Assembly: GCA_002898115.1 (NCBI GenBank)
Contig: BDTL01000003.1
Coordinates: 1-11,369, forward strand
Source of the DNA: a bacterium BMS3Bbin02
Lineage (GTDB): Bacteria; Actinomycetota; Acidimicrobiia; Spongiisociales; UBA5794
DNA length: 11,369 nucleotides
Direction of reading: 5' to 3'
Made by a program: the position numbers and the translations under genes. Below, one piece after another: positions 1-6,590 of this stretch. Below the pieces are notes generated by a model. That model was not told the origin of the DNA, did no database searches, and saw nothing but the letters and a program-made list of their open reading frames with translations. Each line of letters begins with the position of its first letter. Positions within the stretch are counted from its first letter, which is position 1.

Positions 1-195
1 GGCGATGCAGTTCCGATACTCCCCAGCCGCCCACTCAGCAAGGTCGGGGTGACTCACGAAGGCGATCGAGAACTGGGACTTGGTTGCGTCCTCCCAGATC
101 TTGAGAAACATCGCCCACGCCATCCGGCCGACGTTCGAGCTCAGCTTCTCCGGCGGCGTCCACAGCTCGGTAGGTTCGACTTCGACCTCGCTCAT
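1..195 (-). CDS. Hypothetical phage protein, C-terminus beyond the window
   Basis: The minus strand reads ATG at 195 and stays open to the window edge, giving the first 65 residues. They begin MSEVEVEPTELWTPPEK and contain an aromatic, amphipathic stretch (RMAWAMFLKIWEDA) followed by a segment ending EWAAGEYRNCIA. The start codon overlaps the stop of the upstream 74-aa gene in an ATGA arrangement, with a GAGGAAG Shine-Dalgarno just before it, so translation is probably coupled. No family is recognised. It is the most distal gene seen of the leftward replication operon. Function is unknown; that the gene is real rests on the overlap and the ribosome-binding site. Confidence 0.6.
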   Translation of the reverse strand, partial: MSEVEVEPTELWTPPEKLSSNVGRMAWAMFLKIWEDATKSQFSIAFVSHPDLAEWAAGEYRNCIA

Positions 196-416
196 CGCTT
201 CCTCTTCGCTGCAGCCGCGCGCTTCGCCACAGCGACCTTGGACGCTTGCGCGCGCTTGGCCTGTTCCGCTCTGGTGATCGCCTCACCACCTCTCGTGTGG
301 ATGGGTTTCTTGGCTCTCGTGACCTTTGCCGTGGCTCTCTTCTTCGCCGCGGCGACCTTCGCTGCTTGAGCAGCCTTGGCCTTGGCTGCTCTGTTCCCAC
401 CTTGTGGGTTAGGCAT
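192..416 (-). CDS. Lys/Ala/Arg-rich histone-H1-like basic protein
   Basis: This 74-residue protein is almost entirely lysine, arginine and alanine, starting MPNPQGGNRAAKAKAAQAAK. The pattern AKVAxAKKRA/SKVAVAKRAA occurs twice, pointing to an internal duplication around a short central segment (KKPIHTRGGEAITRAEQ). Such composition is typical of histone H1-like tails and bacterial nucleoid proteins, which bind nucleic acid non-specifically through charge; binding here is inferred. A GAGGAGA Shine-Dalgarno lies about 8 nt before the ATG. The start overlaps the upstream gene by 8 bp and the stop overlaps the downstream start by 4 bp. It lies two genes downstream of the primase-helicase, so a role in handling phage DNA or condensing host DNA is plausible but not shown. 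Confidence 0.7.
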   Translation of the reverse strand: MPNPQGGNRAAKAKAAQAAKVAAAKKRATAKVTRAKKPIHTRGGEAITRAEQAKRAQASKVAVAKRAAAAKRKR

Positions 417-678
417 CTTGGATTCTCCTCTTTGCTTCTGCCATCACGCTGCGACACTCGTCGCGAAACACGCGCTGGGTATTCTTGACATCGCGCGGCA
501 AGATCGGCCGCTTCGCCGTCCGCTTCCGGAAGCGAAGGAACGCGGCGTTCAGTCCGCTGAAAAAGGCATCACGGGCTGAAGCTTTTGCGAACACAGTCTC
601 GTAGGCGGCTTCGACCTGCTCAAGCACTGCCCGGCCCGCCGACGATATTCTGCGGTCGCTCAGAGTTGTTCCACTCAT
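409..678 (-). CDS. Small basic hypothetical protein downstream of primase-helicase
   Basis: This 89-aa basic protein begins MSGTTLSDRRISSAGRAVLE and has a C-terminal half rich in Arg and Lys (RFRKRTAKRP, RRIQDA). It looks mainly helical, with no motif I recognise. The ATG at 678 lies 59 bp inside the end of the primase-helicase gene in another frame. A GTG at 627 would shorten the overlap to 8 bp and cut 17 residues, but it has no better ribosome-binding site. The following basic gene begins 8 bp before this one ends. Its place in the overlapping chain suggests a replication- or DNA-associated accessory role, which is inference only. Confidence 0.6.
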   Translation of the reverse strand: MSGTTLSDRRISSAGRAVLEQVEAAYETVFAKASARDAFFSGLNAAFLRFRKRTAKRPILPRDVKNTQRVFRDECRSVMAEAKRRIQDA

Positions 679-3600
679 CTCGCTTCTGCTCCAGGGCTAT
701 GGACAAGGGAGCGAGGTTCGGCTCACCGCCCATGCCTTGCATGGTAACCCAATCGGAAAGCGCCTTGGTGCGGTGCGCGAACTCTTCCGGAAACTCATCG
801 GCCAGATCAAGCAACGTTTTGAGCAGCTTGTAGGCCCCGGTCGTCAGACGCCACAGCGTATTGTAGGAGTTGCGCGTCGTGAACTTCTCGATGGCGCCGA
901 GCCGAACCATCTGACTTGTCCATGCCAAGGTCTTGTAGTTGTCTTTGCCGGTATAGGCGGACAGCTCGGCCAGGCTCATCGTGCCGAAGAAGTTGTCGAG
1001 CAGTCGCAAGGCTTCGTCGGCCCCTCCAATTCCAAGGTGAGCGGTGAACTGCGCCTCGACATGGAACGGCTGGCGAACCTCTCGTTTCGCGAACTGCGAG
1101 CTCGAGAACTGGTCGTAGAGCAAGCCCTCCCAGGTTCTCTCGAGGAACCTCGCTGCCCACTTGATCCACACTGGACGGAGATCGCAGACTCGAAGATCAT
1201 CGTCGGGATGACTGAACATCAAGTTGGCCCCGGCGACAGCGAGCCGCAGCAGGGAAAACAGCTTCTCGGCGCCGGTAAAAAGAGGGATCTCGTCGGCGTA
1301 GAAGTTGCCCCACTCCTGAACTTGTTGACGAGCTTCCTTGAGAGCGTCCGGTCGAATCCTCACGTCATCTGGACTCTGAGACCAAGCCCGGAGGATCGTT
1401 GCCTGCTCGAGATCAGCTGTCCATTTGTGGTCGACGGACACACCCTCGTCCGAAGGTTCTCCATCGACTACGAGCCCGAAGTCAAGCCGTCGGAGAGCCT
1501 CCGGCTTTCCGTAGAGATCGAGAAGGTGTTGGCAGGGGAACTTCCGACTGTCCCGCCGGCCGTCGAGCCAGTTGGAGATCGTGCCGAACCGGACAGCAGC
1601 GGGTAGCTGCCGCGCACCGTAGATCTTGATCCCTCCGACGTGACCCAGATCGCGCGCCGACTGCAGGTGCAGCATCGGGTGATCCTGCTTCTCCTCGACC
1701 ATGATGTGGAACTCGTCGAGCCACAGCATCCCTCGGTGCGCGCGCGGGAAGAGCCCGGGCTTGAGCCTGGTTCGATCCCCGGTGCTGATCGCTCCCATCG
1801 TCAGCCCGGCACGACTGACGTTCTCCATGCAAGTATGCGACTTGCCGAGGCCGTGGTAGTCGAGCAAGTTGCTCACCGTCATCGACTTGCCCGAGCTCGT
1901 ATCCCCGATGATCGCGACGTCGAGCCAGCCTCTCTTCCGATGGCCGTCCACGTTGATCCAGAGCGCCGAGTGCGGGAGAAGCTCTGCCGCGATATGTAGA
2001 TCGGTGCGGCCGAAGATGTGTGTCACGTGCTGTGCTAGGTCTTCTGCGCGCCGGTGGATCCCTGCCTCGATGCGCTCCAGATCATCGCTCTTCCACGGAC
2101 AAATCTCGTGCAGCCGTGCGGCGAACTTCGTCAGGTCCACCTCTTGGCTCTCGCGCATCTCCAGCTTGCTAGCGTTGATAACCACGTGCTTTTTGTGGTG
2201 GTGCACCGAGCCGTGCACTTCGATGCGTCCGGAGAGCGCGGGCGACACCTCGGAGATGATGACGAGCTCGCGATCGCTCACTTCGTCGCGATCGTCCTGG
2301 ACCGCAACCCACGTGCTTCCGGTCTTGTATTCGATCGGTTTGATCCGGCAGTAGGAGCAGCTGGACGGCTTGCCGATCAAGTCCTTCTGGTAGACCCTCT
2401 CGGGATCACGCGAGAGCAGCGCAGCTACTGTTTCGTCGGGATACTCAACATGGTCGATCACGCGGCCGGGGAACTTCTCGGGCGCCTGGCACCGCTGGCA
2501 GAAGGTCTCGCCTCCCATGTTGCAGTCGATCTGGCTGCGCACGGGGATGGTGACCCCTTCCTCTTCCAGGGTCTGCACGACAGCTTCGAAGCTCACTCGC
2601 TTGCCGGCGTTCTTGTAGACCCCGTTGAAGTCTGTCGCGACAGGCTTTGGCTCGCCGGCTTTCTTGATCTCGGCGAGCGTCCAGCTCGGCACCTCGCTCC
2701 AGTCGCTCCCGCCGGCGTCGACCCAATCGCGGAAGTCCCCGCCCCAGTTGGAGGCTGGGTCTACTGGGATCGCGCGGATCTGGACCTTGCAACCAAGCAT
2801 CTCCAGGCTCTTGGCTGTCGCGAGCATCGCGGCCTGGCGCAGCTTCATCTCGGCGCGTTTCTTGTCGCTCGGCGCGCGGAACTCTCCCGGTCCTTGGAAG
2901 GTGTCGTTGTCGTAGCAGATGTCGACGCGCCGGTTCTTGATCCACTCCGGGAGGTCGCCGGGAGGGATCGACTTGACGCCGCCGGTCCAGGTGTAGGCGT
3001 AGATTTTCTGCTTGTGCCAGTGCAGCCGCGCCCACGCCGTCAGCGTGTCCCACTCGCCCTCGAGCAAGACGATCGCAGCATCGGAGGGCGGCTTGAAGAT
3101 CGGCCACAGTCCCTGCGTGGACCCTCTCCCGGAAGACCAGAGCCATCGCTGATGAGCTGGCGATCCCGGCGCATACTTCCGGTAGCGTTCCTTCAGCGCG
3201 CCGCTGGGCCAGTATTGCGCGAACGTGATGAAGCCGCCGAGGAACCCGACCCCCATCCCTTCCAGGATCTGCGGGTCAGCGATCCCGCGGCGGCTAAGGA
3301 AGTCACGGCATGGCTGGGCCTGGTCGGATGTCCACAGCTGATGCACGGACTGCAGCAGCACTTCTTCGGTCATCGCCTTCGGCGCCTTGCCGCGCTTCTT
3401 GACGATTTCGATCTCTACACCAACATCGCCGGCTAACGCCTGGCACGCTTCCCATGAGTTCCCGTGGCCGCGGAGTCCCGCGATCCACGTGAACAGCTCC
3501 TCGTTTCTGTTGCATTGCTTGCATTTGAGGTGACCGCTCTTGATCGAGACATCACAACTTCCGTTGCTGTCGTCGCAGAGCGGGCAGACAACCTGTCGCC

Positions 3601-3703
3601 AGTCCCCGGTCGAATGGGAACCGACGAGCTTGATGCCGAGAGCTTCTAGGCTGCTGTCCAGACGTTCGACAAAGGCTGAGCGAACCTTCGCGAACGTGCT
3701 CAC
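620..3703 (-). CDS. Primase-helicase fusion: zinc ribbon + TOPRIM + MCM-type AAA+ helicase
   Basis: This 1027-aa protein probably unwinds DNA and makes primers at the phage fork. Residues about 38-66 form a zinc ribbon (C40PLC43 and C61KQC64). A TOPRIM primase core spans about 205-300, with EGEWD at 215-219 and the acidic pair D265/D267 in DICYDND, followed by DFRDW at 323-327. A second Cys set (C402/C405, C449/C452) and a beta-rich stretch to about 515 match the MCM zinc/OB region. The AAA+ module (about 555-830) has Walker A GDTSSGKS at 600-607, Walker B LWLDEFH at 660-666, the MCM-like stretch GGIKIYGARQL, sensor 1 ISN (709-711), an arginine finger in RRLDFGLV (R738/R739) and an MCM-like sensor 2 at LLRLAVAGA (R820). 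A winged-helix-like tail follows at about 885-960. It starts at GTG 3703, with AGGAGG 8 nt upstream. Domain calls are by eye; the AAA+ assignment is the strongest. Confidence 0.85.
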   Translation of the reverse strand: MSTFAKVRSAFVERLDSSLEALGIKLVGSHSTGDWRQVVCPLCDDSNGSCDVSIKSGHLKCKQCNRNEELFTWIAGLRGHGNSWEACQALAGDVGVEIEIVKKRGKAPKAMTEEVLLQSVHQLWTSDQAQPCRDFLSRRGIADPQILEGMGVGFLGGFITFAQYWPSGALKERYRKYAPGSPAHQRWLWSSGRGSTQGLWPIFKPPSDAAIVLLEGEWDTLTAWARLHWHKQKIYAYTWTGGVKSIPPGDLPEWIKNRRVDICYDNDTFQGPGEFRAPSDKKRAEMKLRQAAMLATAKSLEMLGCKVQIRAIPVDPASNWGGDFRDWVDAGGSDWSEVPSWTLAEIKKAGEPKPVATDFNGVYKNAGKRVSFEAVVQTLEEEGVTIPVRSQIDCNMGGETFCQRCQAPEKFPGRVIDHVEYPDETVAALLSRDPERVYQKDLIGKPSSCSYCRIKPIEYKTGSTWVAVQDDRDEVSDRELVIISEVSPALSGRIEVHGSVHHHKKHVVINASKLEMRESQEVDLTKFAARLHEICPWKSDDLERIEAGIHRRAEDLAQHVTHIFGRTDLHIAAELLPHSALWINVDGHRKRGWLDVAIIGDTSSGKSMTVSNLLDYHGLGKSHTCMENVSRAGLTMGAISTGDRTRLKPGLFPRAHRGMLWLDEFHIMVEEKQDHPMLHLQSARDLGHVGGIKIYGARQLPAAVRFGTISNWLDGRRDSRKFPCQHLLDLYGKPEALRRLDFGLVVDGEPSDEGVSVDHKWTADLEQATILRAWSQSPDDVRIRPDALKEARQQVQEWGNFYADEIPLFTGAEKLFSLLRLAVAGANLMFSHPDDDLRVCDLRPVWIKWAARFLERTWEGLLYDQFSSSQFAKREVRQPFHVEAQFTAHLGIGGADEALRLLDNFFGTMSLAELSAYTGKDNYKTLAWTSQMVRLGAIEKFTTRNSYNTLWRLTTGAYKLLKTLLDLADEFPEEFAHRTKALSDWVTMQGMGGEPNLAPLSIALEQKRDEWNNSERPQNIVGGPGSA

Positions 3704-3723
3704 GCTTGCTTCCTCCTGAGACG

Positions 3724-3755
3724 AAAAAACCCCGCGGGGGTCGAGTCCCGCGGGG
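3724..3755 (-). terminator. Intrinsic terminator between SSB-like gene and primase-helicase
   Basis: On the minus strand a 9-bp GC-only stem (CCCCGCGGG/CCCGCGGGG, arms 3747-3755 and 3730-3738, 8-nt loop) is followed by six consecutive T residues (3729-3724). That is a textbook Rho-independent terminator for leftward transcripts. It lies 31 nt after the stop of the upstream gene and immediately before the AGGAGG and GTG of the primase-helicase. There is no room for a separate promoter between them, so the downstream genes probably depend on read-through or antitermination. Confidence 0.85.
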
Positions 3756-3785
3756 CTGTTCTAACAGTAGCGGTTGGAAAAACTG

Positions 3786-4610
3786 CTAGAACGGAATGTC
3801 GCCGTGCCCTTCCGTTGTTGTCGCTCGCGACGCGGGTCTTTCCTGGGTTGGTGCTTCGTCTTCCGTGTCACTGAGCTTGCCGAGTTCTAGGGCTTCCTTG
3901 ATCCTACTGCGCCACGTTGCACATGCACGCTGCATCTCGTCAGGAACCCGCACCCTTTCTTGCCAGAACAGCCTTGGAACAAACCAGGTGTTCTCATCGT
4001 CGCTTCCAGTCTCGACTTGCAGCACCGTCGGATGCGCGAACCAATTTCGCGCGCTCGTCTGCTTCTTCGTCATGAACGTGCGGATCGTCTTGCCCACGAA
4101 CTTGTTTGACAATTGGACGCGCAACATGCAGATGCCGCTCTTCGTCCAGACCACAAACTGCTGCGTTTTGGTGCCCAAGGGCTTCTGACCTTCGTCGCCC
4201 CACTCGGTGCACTTGCCACACGTCTCGCAGTCGCCGTAGCGATGGCCGGTGACACCGTCGCGCGAGATGCACGTCTCGAGGCCCTCGTGCTCGGGGTTGC
4301 TCTTGCGCGCGAACAGTGCGTTCCCCCGAAAGCGATGGATCACCAGCATCCGGGCCGGAGCCTCCAGAACCTCCTGCGTAGCAGAGAGAAACAGCTTGCC
4401 GGGGATGGCTCCCTCGACCTGCTGCTTCACCGGCTCGCTCGTTCCCTGCAGGAGCATGAGCGTCGGGAGCACGATGTCGTCGGGCTCCAGGTCCGTGTCT
4501 TCCTCGACTTCTACGTCGGTCGGGCCGAACTGCTGCATCGCCTCGAGCGGTAGCAGATCGGTGCCCTTCTCGAAGGGAGCTGGCTCCCAGATTGTGATTT
4601 TGTCGGTCAT
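3786..4610 (-). CDS. Putative ssDNA-binding protein with SSB-like GDIPF C-terminus
   Basis: This 274-aa acidic protein (from ATG 4610) has an N-terminal segment with LPTLMLLQG at about 49-57, a mid region with a Cys cluster (DCETCGKC, about 127-134) that could bind zinc, and a beta-rich domain containing TQQFVVWTKSG. A low-complexity, charged tail ends in GDIPF. Bacterial SSB and many phage SSBs end in a similar acidic tip (E. coli DDDIPF) that recruits partner proteins, so ssDNA binding is a reasonable inference, supported by the primase-helicase next door. The body is not a recognisable SSB OB fold. A TTG at 4619 would add three residues; ATG 4610, two nt after the upstream stop, is preferred. 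A terminator follows the gene. Confidence 0.6.
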   Translation of the reverse strand: MTDKITIWEPAPFEKGTDLLPLEAMQQFGPTDVEVEEDTDLEPDDIVLPTLMLLQGTSEPVKQQVEGAIPGKLFLSATQEVLEAPARMLVIHRFRGNALFARKSNPEHEGLETCISRDGVTGHRYGDCETCGKCTEWGDEGQKPLGTKTQQFVVWTKSGICMLRVQLSNKFVGKTIRTFMTKKQTSARNWFAHPTVLQVETGSDDENTWFVPRLFWQERVRVPDEMQRACATWRSRIKEALELGKLSDTEDEAPTQERPASRATTTEGHGDIPF

Positions 4611-4612
4611 GA

Positions 4613-4855
4613 TTACCAATCCAAAAAGACTTGGATGCTCAGGTGCTTGTCCAAGGCATCGAGAAGTTCATTGTAGGGGCTCTGACCTTCGGTAGCACTA
4701 TAGACTGCCTCAAGAGCACGTCGATGGTTGCTGTCAAGCGTCCATGGTGACTGGTCGGAGTCGGTAATTTTCTGCAGTGTTGCGGCGACTGCCGGGGACC
4801 AGTGGCTGAGGGAGCTACTGGCGGGGATGGGGCGCCATCTAGGGATCGCGCTCAT
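4613..4855 (-). CDS. Small hypothetical protein
   Basis: This 80-aa protein begins MSAIPRWRPIPASSSLSHWS and ends LSIQVFLDW. The N-terminal third is Pro/Ser/Trp-rich, the rest probably helical. Nothing identifies a family. It is supported by context: its ATG overlaps the stop of the preceding gene in an ATGA arrangement, an AAGGGG sequence lies about 8 nt upstream, and its TAA sits two bases before the ATG of the SSB-like gene. It may affect translation of that gene through coupling. Its role is unknown. Confidence 0.6.
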   Translation of the reverse strand: MSAIPRWRPIPASSSLSHWSPAVAATLQKITDSDQSPWTLDSNHRRALEAVYSATEGQSPYNELLDALDKHLSIQVFLDW

Positions 4856-5334
4856 GCGATCGCCCCCTTCTTCTTCTCCCAGTCCTTGATTCTGAGCTGC
4901 GAACGGGTGTTGAGCTTGAAGAACTCGGGGAGCTCGTCCTCGACGATGTCACTCTCCTCGTTCTCGCATTCCTTGCGTAGCTTCGCCCGAATCGCGGACT
5001 TGTCGAGCACGAACGTCTTGAACACCTCGGCATCACCGAAGGTGTCGACCAGAAAGGTTTCGACTTCGTTCTTGTTCTCCTGGTTGCACGCGATCGTCCA
5101 CTGTCGGGACGTCGATGCGAAGCTACCGGACTTGTCCGGGACGCCTTGCACGTCGTCGTCGAGCATCTGGTCGATGAGCTCCCACTCGGCCTTGCGGAAC
5201 TTAGCGTTTGCCAGTTTGGCGAGATCGTCAGCCCCTTCGGCTTCGGCCTTGGCAGCGGCGAGAGCTTGCCACTTCTCGTTGCACTTGGGGAACCTTGTGA
5301 TGAAGGCTTCCACTCCGATGGCGCCGGCGGTCAT
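4852..5334 (-). CDS. Conserved-looking phage hypothetical protein (160 aa)
   Basis: The reading frame extends further upstream, but the start at 5334 (MTAGAIGVEAFITRFPKC) is chosen because AAGGAAGG lies just upstream and the ATG overlaps the previous stop by four bases (ATGA). The N-terminal half is helical and Ala/Lys/Glu-rich (about 20-60), like a short coiled coil. The C-terminal half ends with an acidic ELPEFFKLNTRSQLRIKDWE stretch. That ending resembles a loose group of phage proteins found near replication and recombination genes, but no function can be assigned. The upstream extension encodes an Arg-rich, non-natural-looking peptide and overlaps the neighbouring gene, so it was left out. 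Confidence 0.7.
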   Translation of the reverse strand: MTAGAIGVEAFITRFPKCNEKWQALAAAKAEAEGADDLAKLANAKFRKAEWELIDQMLDDDVQGVPDKSGSFASTSRQWTIACNQENKNEVETFLVDTFGDAEVFKTFVLDKSAIRAKLRKECENEESDIVEDELPEFFKLNTRSQLRIKDWEKKKGAIA

Positions 5335-5570
5335 TGAACTTCCTTCCTTGCAAACCTGTCTGCTTTCTTCTGGAGATCTGCGGCGATCGCCTCGGTGCTC
5401 TTGACGTCCACGTTGGAGCAATTGTCGAGCATCCCTCGAACGCATATCCCGACGCACGATGATGCTCCGGTGCCCATGTAGACCCACAGCTCCTTCAGTG
5501 CATGGTCCTTGTAGCGTTCTACCACAAATCCGTTTGCGGCGACTCGGATGGTGATCTGGTTTTCTGGCAT
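5331..5570 (-). CDS. Small hypothetical protein
   Basis: This 79-aa protein begins MPENQITIRVAANGFVVERY, a beta-hairpin-like start common in small phage proteins, and contains three cysteines (CVGIC and DNCS) followed by a helical, basic C-terminus. A strong AGGAGG lies about 7 nt before the ATG. Its stop overlaps the next start (ATGA) and its 5' end overlaps the preceding gene by 52 bp. Function is unknown; the ribosome-binding site makes it likely that the gene is expressed. Confidence 0.7.
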   Translation of the reverse strand: MPENQITIRVAANGFVVERYKDHALKELWVYMGTGASSCVGICVRGMLDNCSNVDVKSTEAIAADLQKKADRFARKEVQ

Positions 5571-5734
5571 TCGGATTCCTCCTGCTTCAGAAAGGGCGCC
5601 TCTAGCAACTCGACAATGAGCTGCAGCGTTCGCCCGGGAAAGGTTTGGAGATACGCTTGGACCTGGACCGCGAGTTCTTCGTCAGCGAAGGGACTCGTCG
5701 GAACCCAGTCGCGAAAGTGGTCTAGTTGAGGCAC
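5519..5734 (-). CDS. Small acidic hypothetical protein, GTG start
   Basis: This 71-aa protein begins at GTG 5734 with MPQLDHFRDWVPTSPFADEE and has a probable helical middle (LAVQVQAYLQTFPGRTLQLI). Its last 17 codons overlap the next gene in another frame. It starts 13 bp before the upstream gene ends. The Shine-Dalgarno is weak (GGAC/GAG), so translation would lean on coupling. It is kept because it fills an otherwise empty interval in a dense operon and its N-terminal two-thirds look protein-like. The C-terminus (ECQKTRSPSESPQTDLW) looks less so and may reflect the overlap. Function is unknown. Confidence 0.5.
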   Translation of the reverse strand: MPQLDHFRDWVPTSPFADEELAVQVQAYLQTFPGRTLQLIVELLEAPFLKQEESECQKTRSPSESPQTDLW

Positions 5735-6036
5735 GGCTCGTCCGGGTCCGGTTTCCGCCTGGTCGTCATCGGCACAGCCGTCGAGACCGTGTGACAGTCA
5801 GTGTGCCTCTTCGCCAGTTCCTTGCAGTGCAGGATAAAAGCGTTGGGACCTATGAGCACACCGAGACCAAGTCTTTTGCAGGTTGCATCGGAGATGACGG
5901 CCCCCGACATCAGGATGACGGCCCCCGACATCAGCATGTCGAAGACCACCTCTTCGGTGGCTTGAGCGACGTGCTCGGCTACGAACTTGCATCGCTTCAT
6001 TTGTTCTCGTTCTTGTTCTTGCTCTGTCTTGGCCAA
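5722..6036 (-). CDS. Hypothetical protein with an in-frame 7-residue tandem duplication
   Basis: This 104-aa frame starts at TTG 6036, preceded by AGAAGG about 7 nt upstream; the alternative is ATG 6000 (MKRCKFVAEHVAQ), with a weaker site. The N-terminus is Glu/Gln/Lys-rich, then helical, followed by MSGAVIL/MSGAVIS, two copies of a seven-residue unit encoded by a perfect 21-bp tandem repeat. The C-terminal third contains three Cys and His residues (HCKELAKRHTDCH), a possible metal site. No family is recognised. It begins the sub-block that follows the hairpin-containing gap at 6037-6123. Confidence 0.6.
   Translation of the reverse strand: MAKTEQEQEREQMKRCKFVAEHVAQATEEVVFDMLMSGAVILMSGAVISDATCKRLGLGVLIGPNAFILHCKELAKRHTDCHTVSTAVPMTTRRKPDPDEPCLN
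5893..5934. repeat. Perfect 21-bp tandem duplication inside a gene
   Basis: The unit gatgacggcccccgacatca(g) occurs at 5893-5913 and again, identically, at 5914-5934. It is in frame and adds seven residues to the encoded protein. Complete identity suggests a recent slippage or duplication event. Confidence 0.9.
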
Positions 6037-6078
6037 GGGTCTACCTTCTGGGGGCTTCTTTTCTGGGGCTCATAACAT

Positions 6079-6124
6079 GGGCGCCGTTCAGCCTGCCGAG
6101 GGCCGGACGGCGCCCGGCCTTTTT
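6079..6124 (+). terminator. Terminator-like hairpin facing against the surrounding genes
   Basis: On the plus strand GGCCGG (6101-6106) pairs with CCGGCC (6114-6119) and is followed by TTTTT (6120-6124). Upstream, GGGCGCCGT (6079-6087) can pair with ACGGCGCCC (6107-6115), a 9-bp stem that excludes the first one. This is an attenuator-like pair of alternatives. All neighbouring genes are on the minus strand, where neither stem is followed by a T run. It would stop plus-strand (antisense) transcription; for the operon it is simply a strong hairpin in the gap between two genes. Confidence 0.5.
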
Positions 6125-6477
6125 CAGACGGGGGGAAAGGCTGCCTGCATCAGCGCGACAGCGTCCTTGTGCCGGTCGACTGCAGCAGAGCGGCCACCCG
6201 TGGTCCGCCCACCAAAGGGCGTGGTGACGTGGTGCGTGACGTTCTTGGCGTCCTTCCACTCGGTGTAGAACTCTTGCTTGTCCTTGTCGCCGATCGACGT
6301 GATGGACGCGAGCACAGTGCCCGTCTGGTCGTTGATGGTCGCCGAGCCATCGTCGTAGAAGAGAAGAGCGGCGGGTTCCCCTGCGAACGTGATGGCCTGG
6401 GTGGCGATCACCTGCGGGGAGGGGTCGTGTTGCATCGGCAGTAGACTGACTGCCAGCAGTGCAAAGGTCTGAAGCAT
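6124..6477 (-). CDS. Secreted or membrane-anchored small protein
   Basis: From ATG 6477 this is a 117-aa protein beginning MLQTFALLAVSLLPMQHDPS, a short hydrophobic N-terminus that looks like a signal sequence or anchor although it lacks basic residues at the very start. The remainder is soluble, with a beta-rich middle (LLFYDDGSATINDQTGTVLAS) and a Gly/Arg-rich segment. An upstream GTG at 6504 in the same frame would spoil the signal-like N-terminus. ATG 6477 shares its A with the stop of the upstream 37-aa membrane protein (TGATG), indicating coupled translation and perhaps a joint role at the envelope. Superinfection exclusion or a lysis accessory role are possible guesses; nothing in the sequence decides it. 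Confidence 0.65.
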   Translation of the reverse strand: MLQTFALLAVSLLPMQHDPSPQVIATQAITFAGEPAALLFYDDGSATINDQTGTVLASITSIGDKDKQEFYTEWKDAKNVTHHVTTPFGGRTTGGRSAAVDRHKDAVALMQAAFPPV

Positions 6478-6590
6478 CAGATCACCAAGGAAGCGACGGT
6501 CCACCAGAACGCGATGAGACCGCCTAGGATTGTGAGCTTGACCAGGTTAGGAAACCTGGCGCGCTTACGAATTTCTGGTTCGATCAGCAT
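6477..6590 (-). CDS. 37-aa single-pass membrane microprotein
   Basis: The minus strand reads ATG at 6590 to TGA at 6479-6477. The 37-residue product begins with a charged segment (MLIEPEIRKRARFPNLVK) and continues as one hydrophobic span rich in Leu, Ile, Gly and Trp (about residues 19-37). The positive charges before the span predict N-in topology. Its start overlaps the end of the 59-aa gene by 7 bp and its stop shares a base with the next start (TGATG). This chain of overlaps, plus clear membrane-protein composition, makes it credible despite its size. It resembles no specific holin or spanin that I can name; function unknown. Confidence 0.65.
   Translation of the reverse strand: MLIEPEIRKRARFPNLVKLTILGGLIAFWWTVASLVI

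Noticed and set aside
737..1606. 289-codon plus-strand open frame
   Set aside because: It mirrors the MCM-like AAA+ region on the other strand, has no convincing ribosome-binding site, and its composition is that of a shadow frame.
2054..3436. 460-codon plus-strand open frame opposite the primase-helicase
   Set aside because: It is antisense to a gene with clear catalytic motifs. Its product is Ala/Val/Leu/Arg/Asp-rich with no domain signature, and long shadow frames are expected in GC-rich coding DNA.
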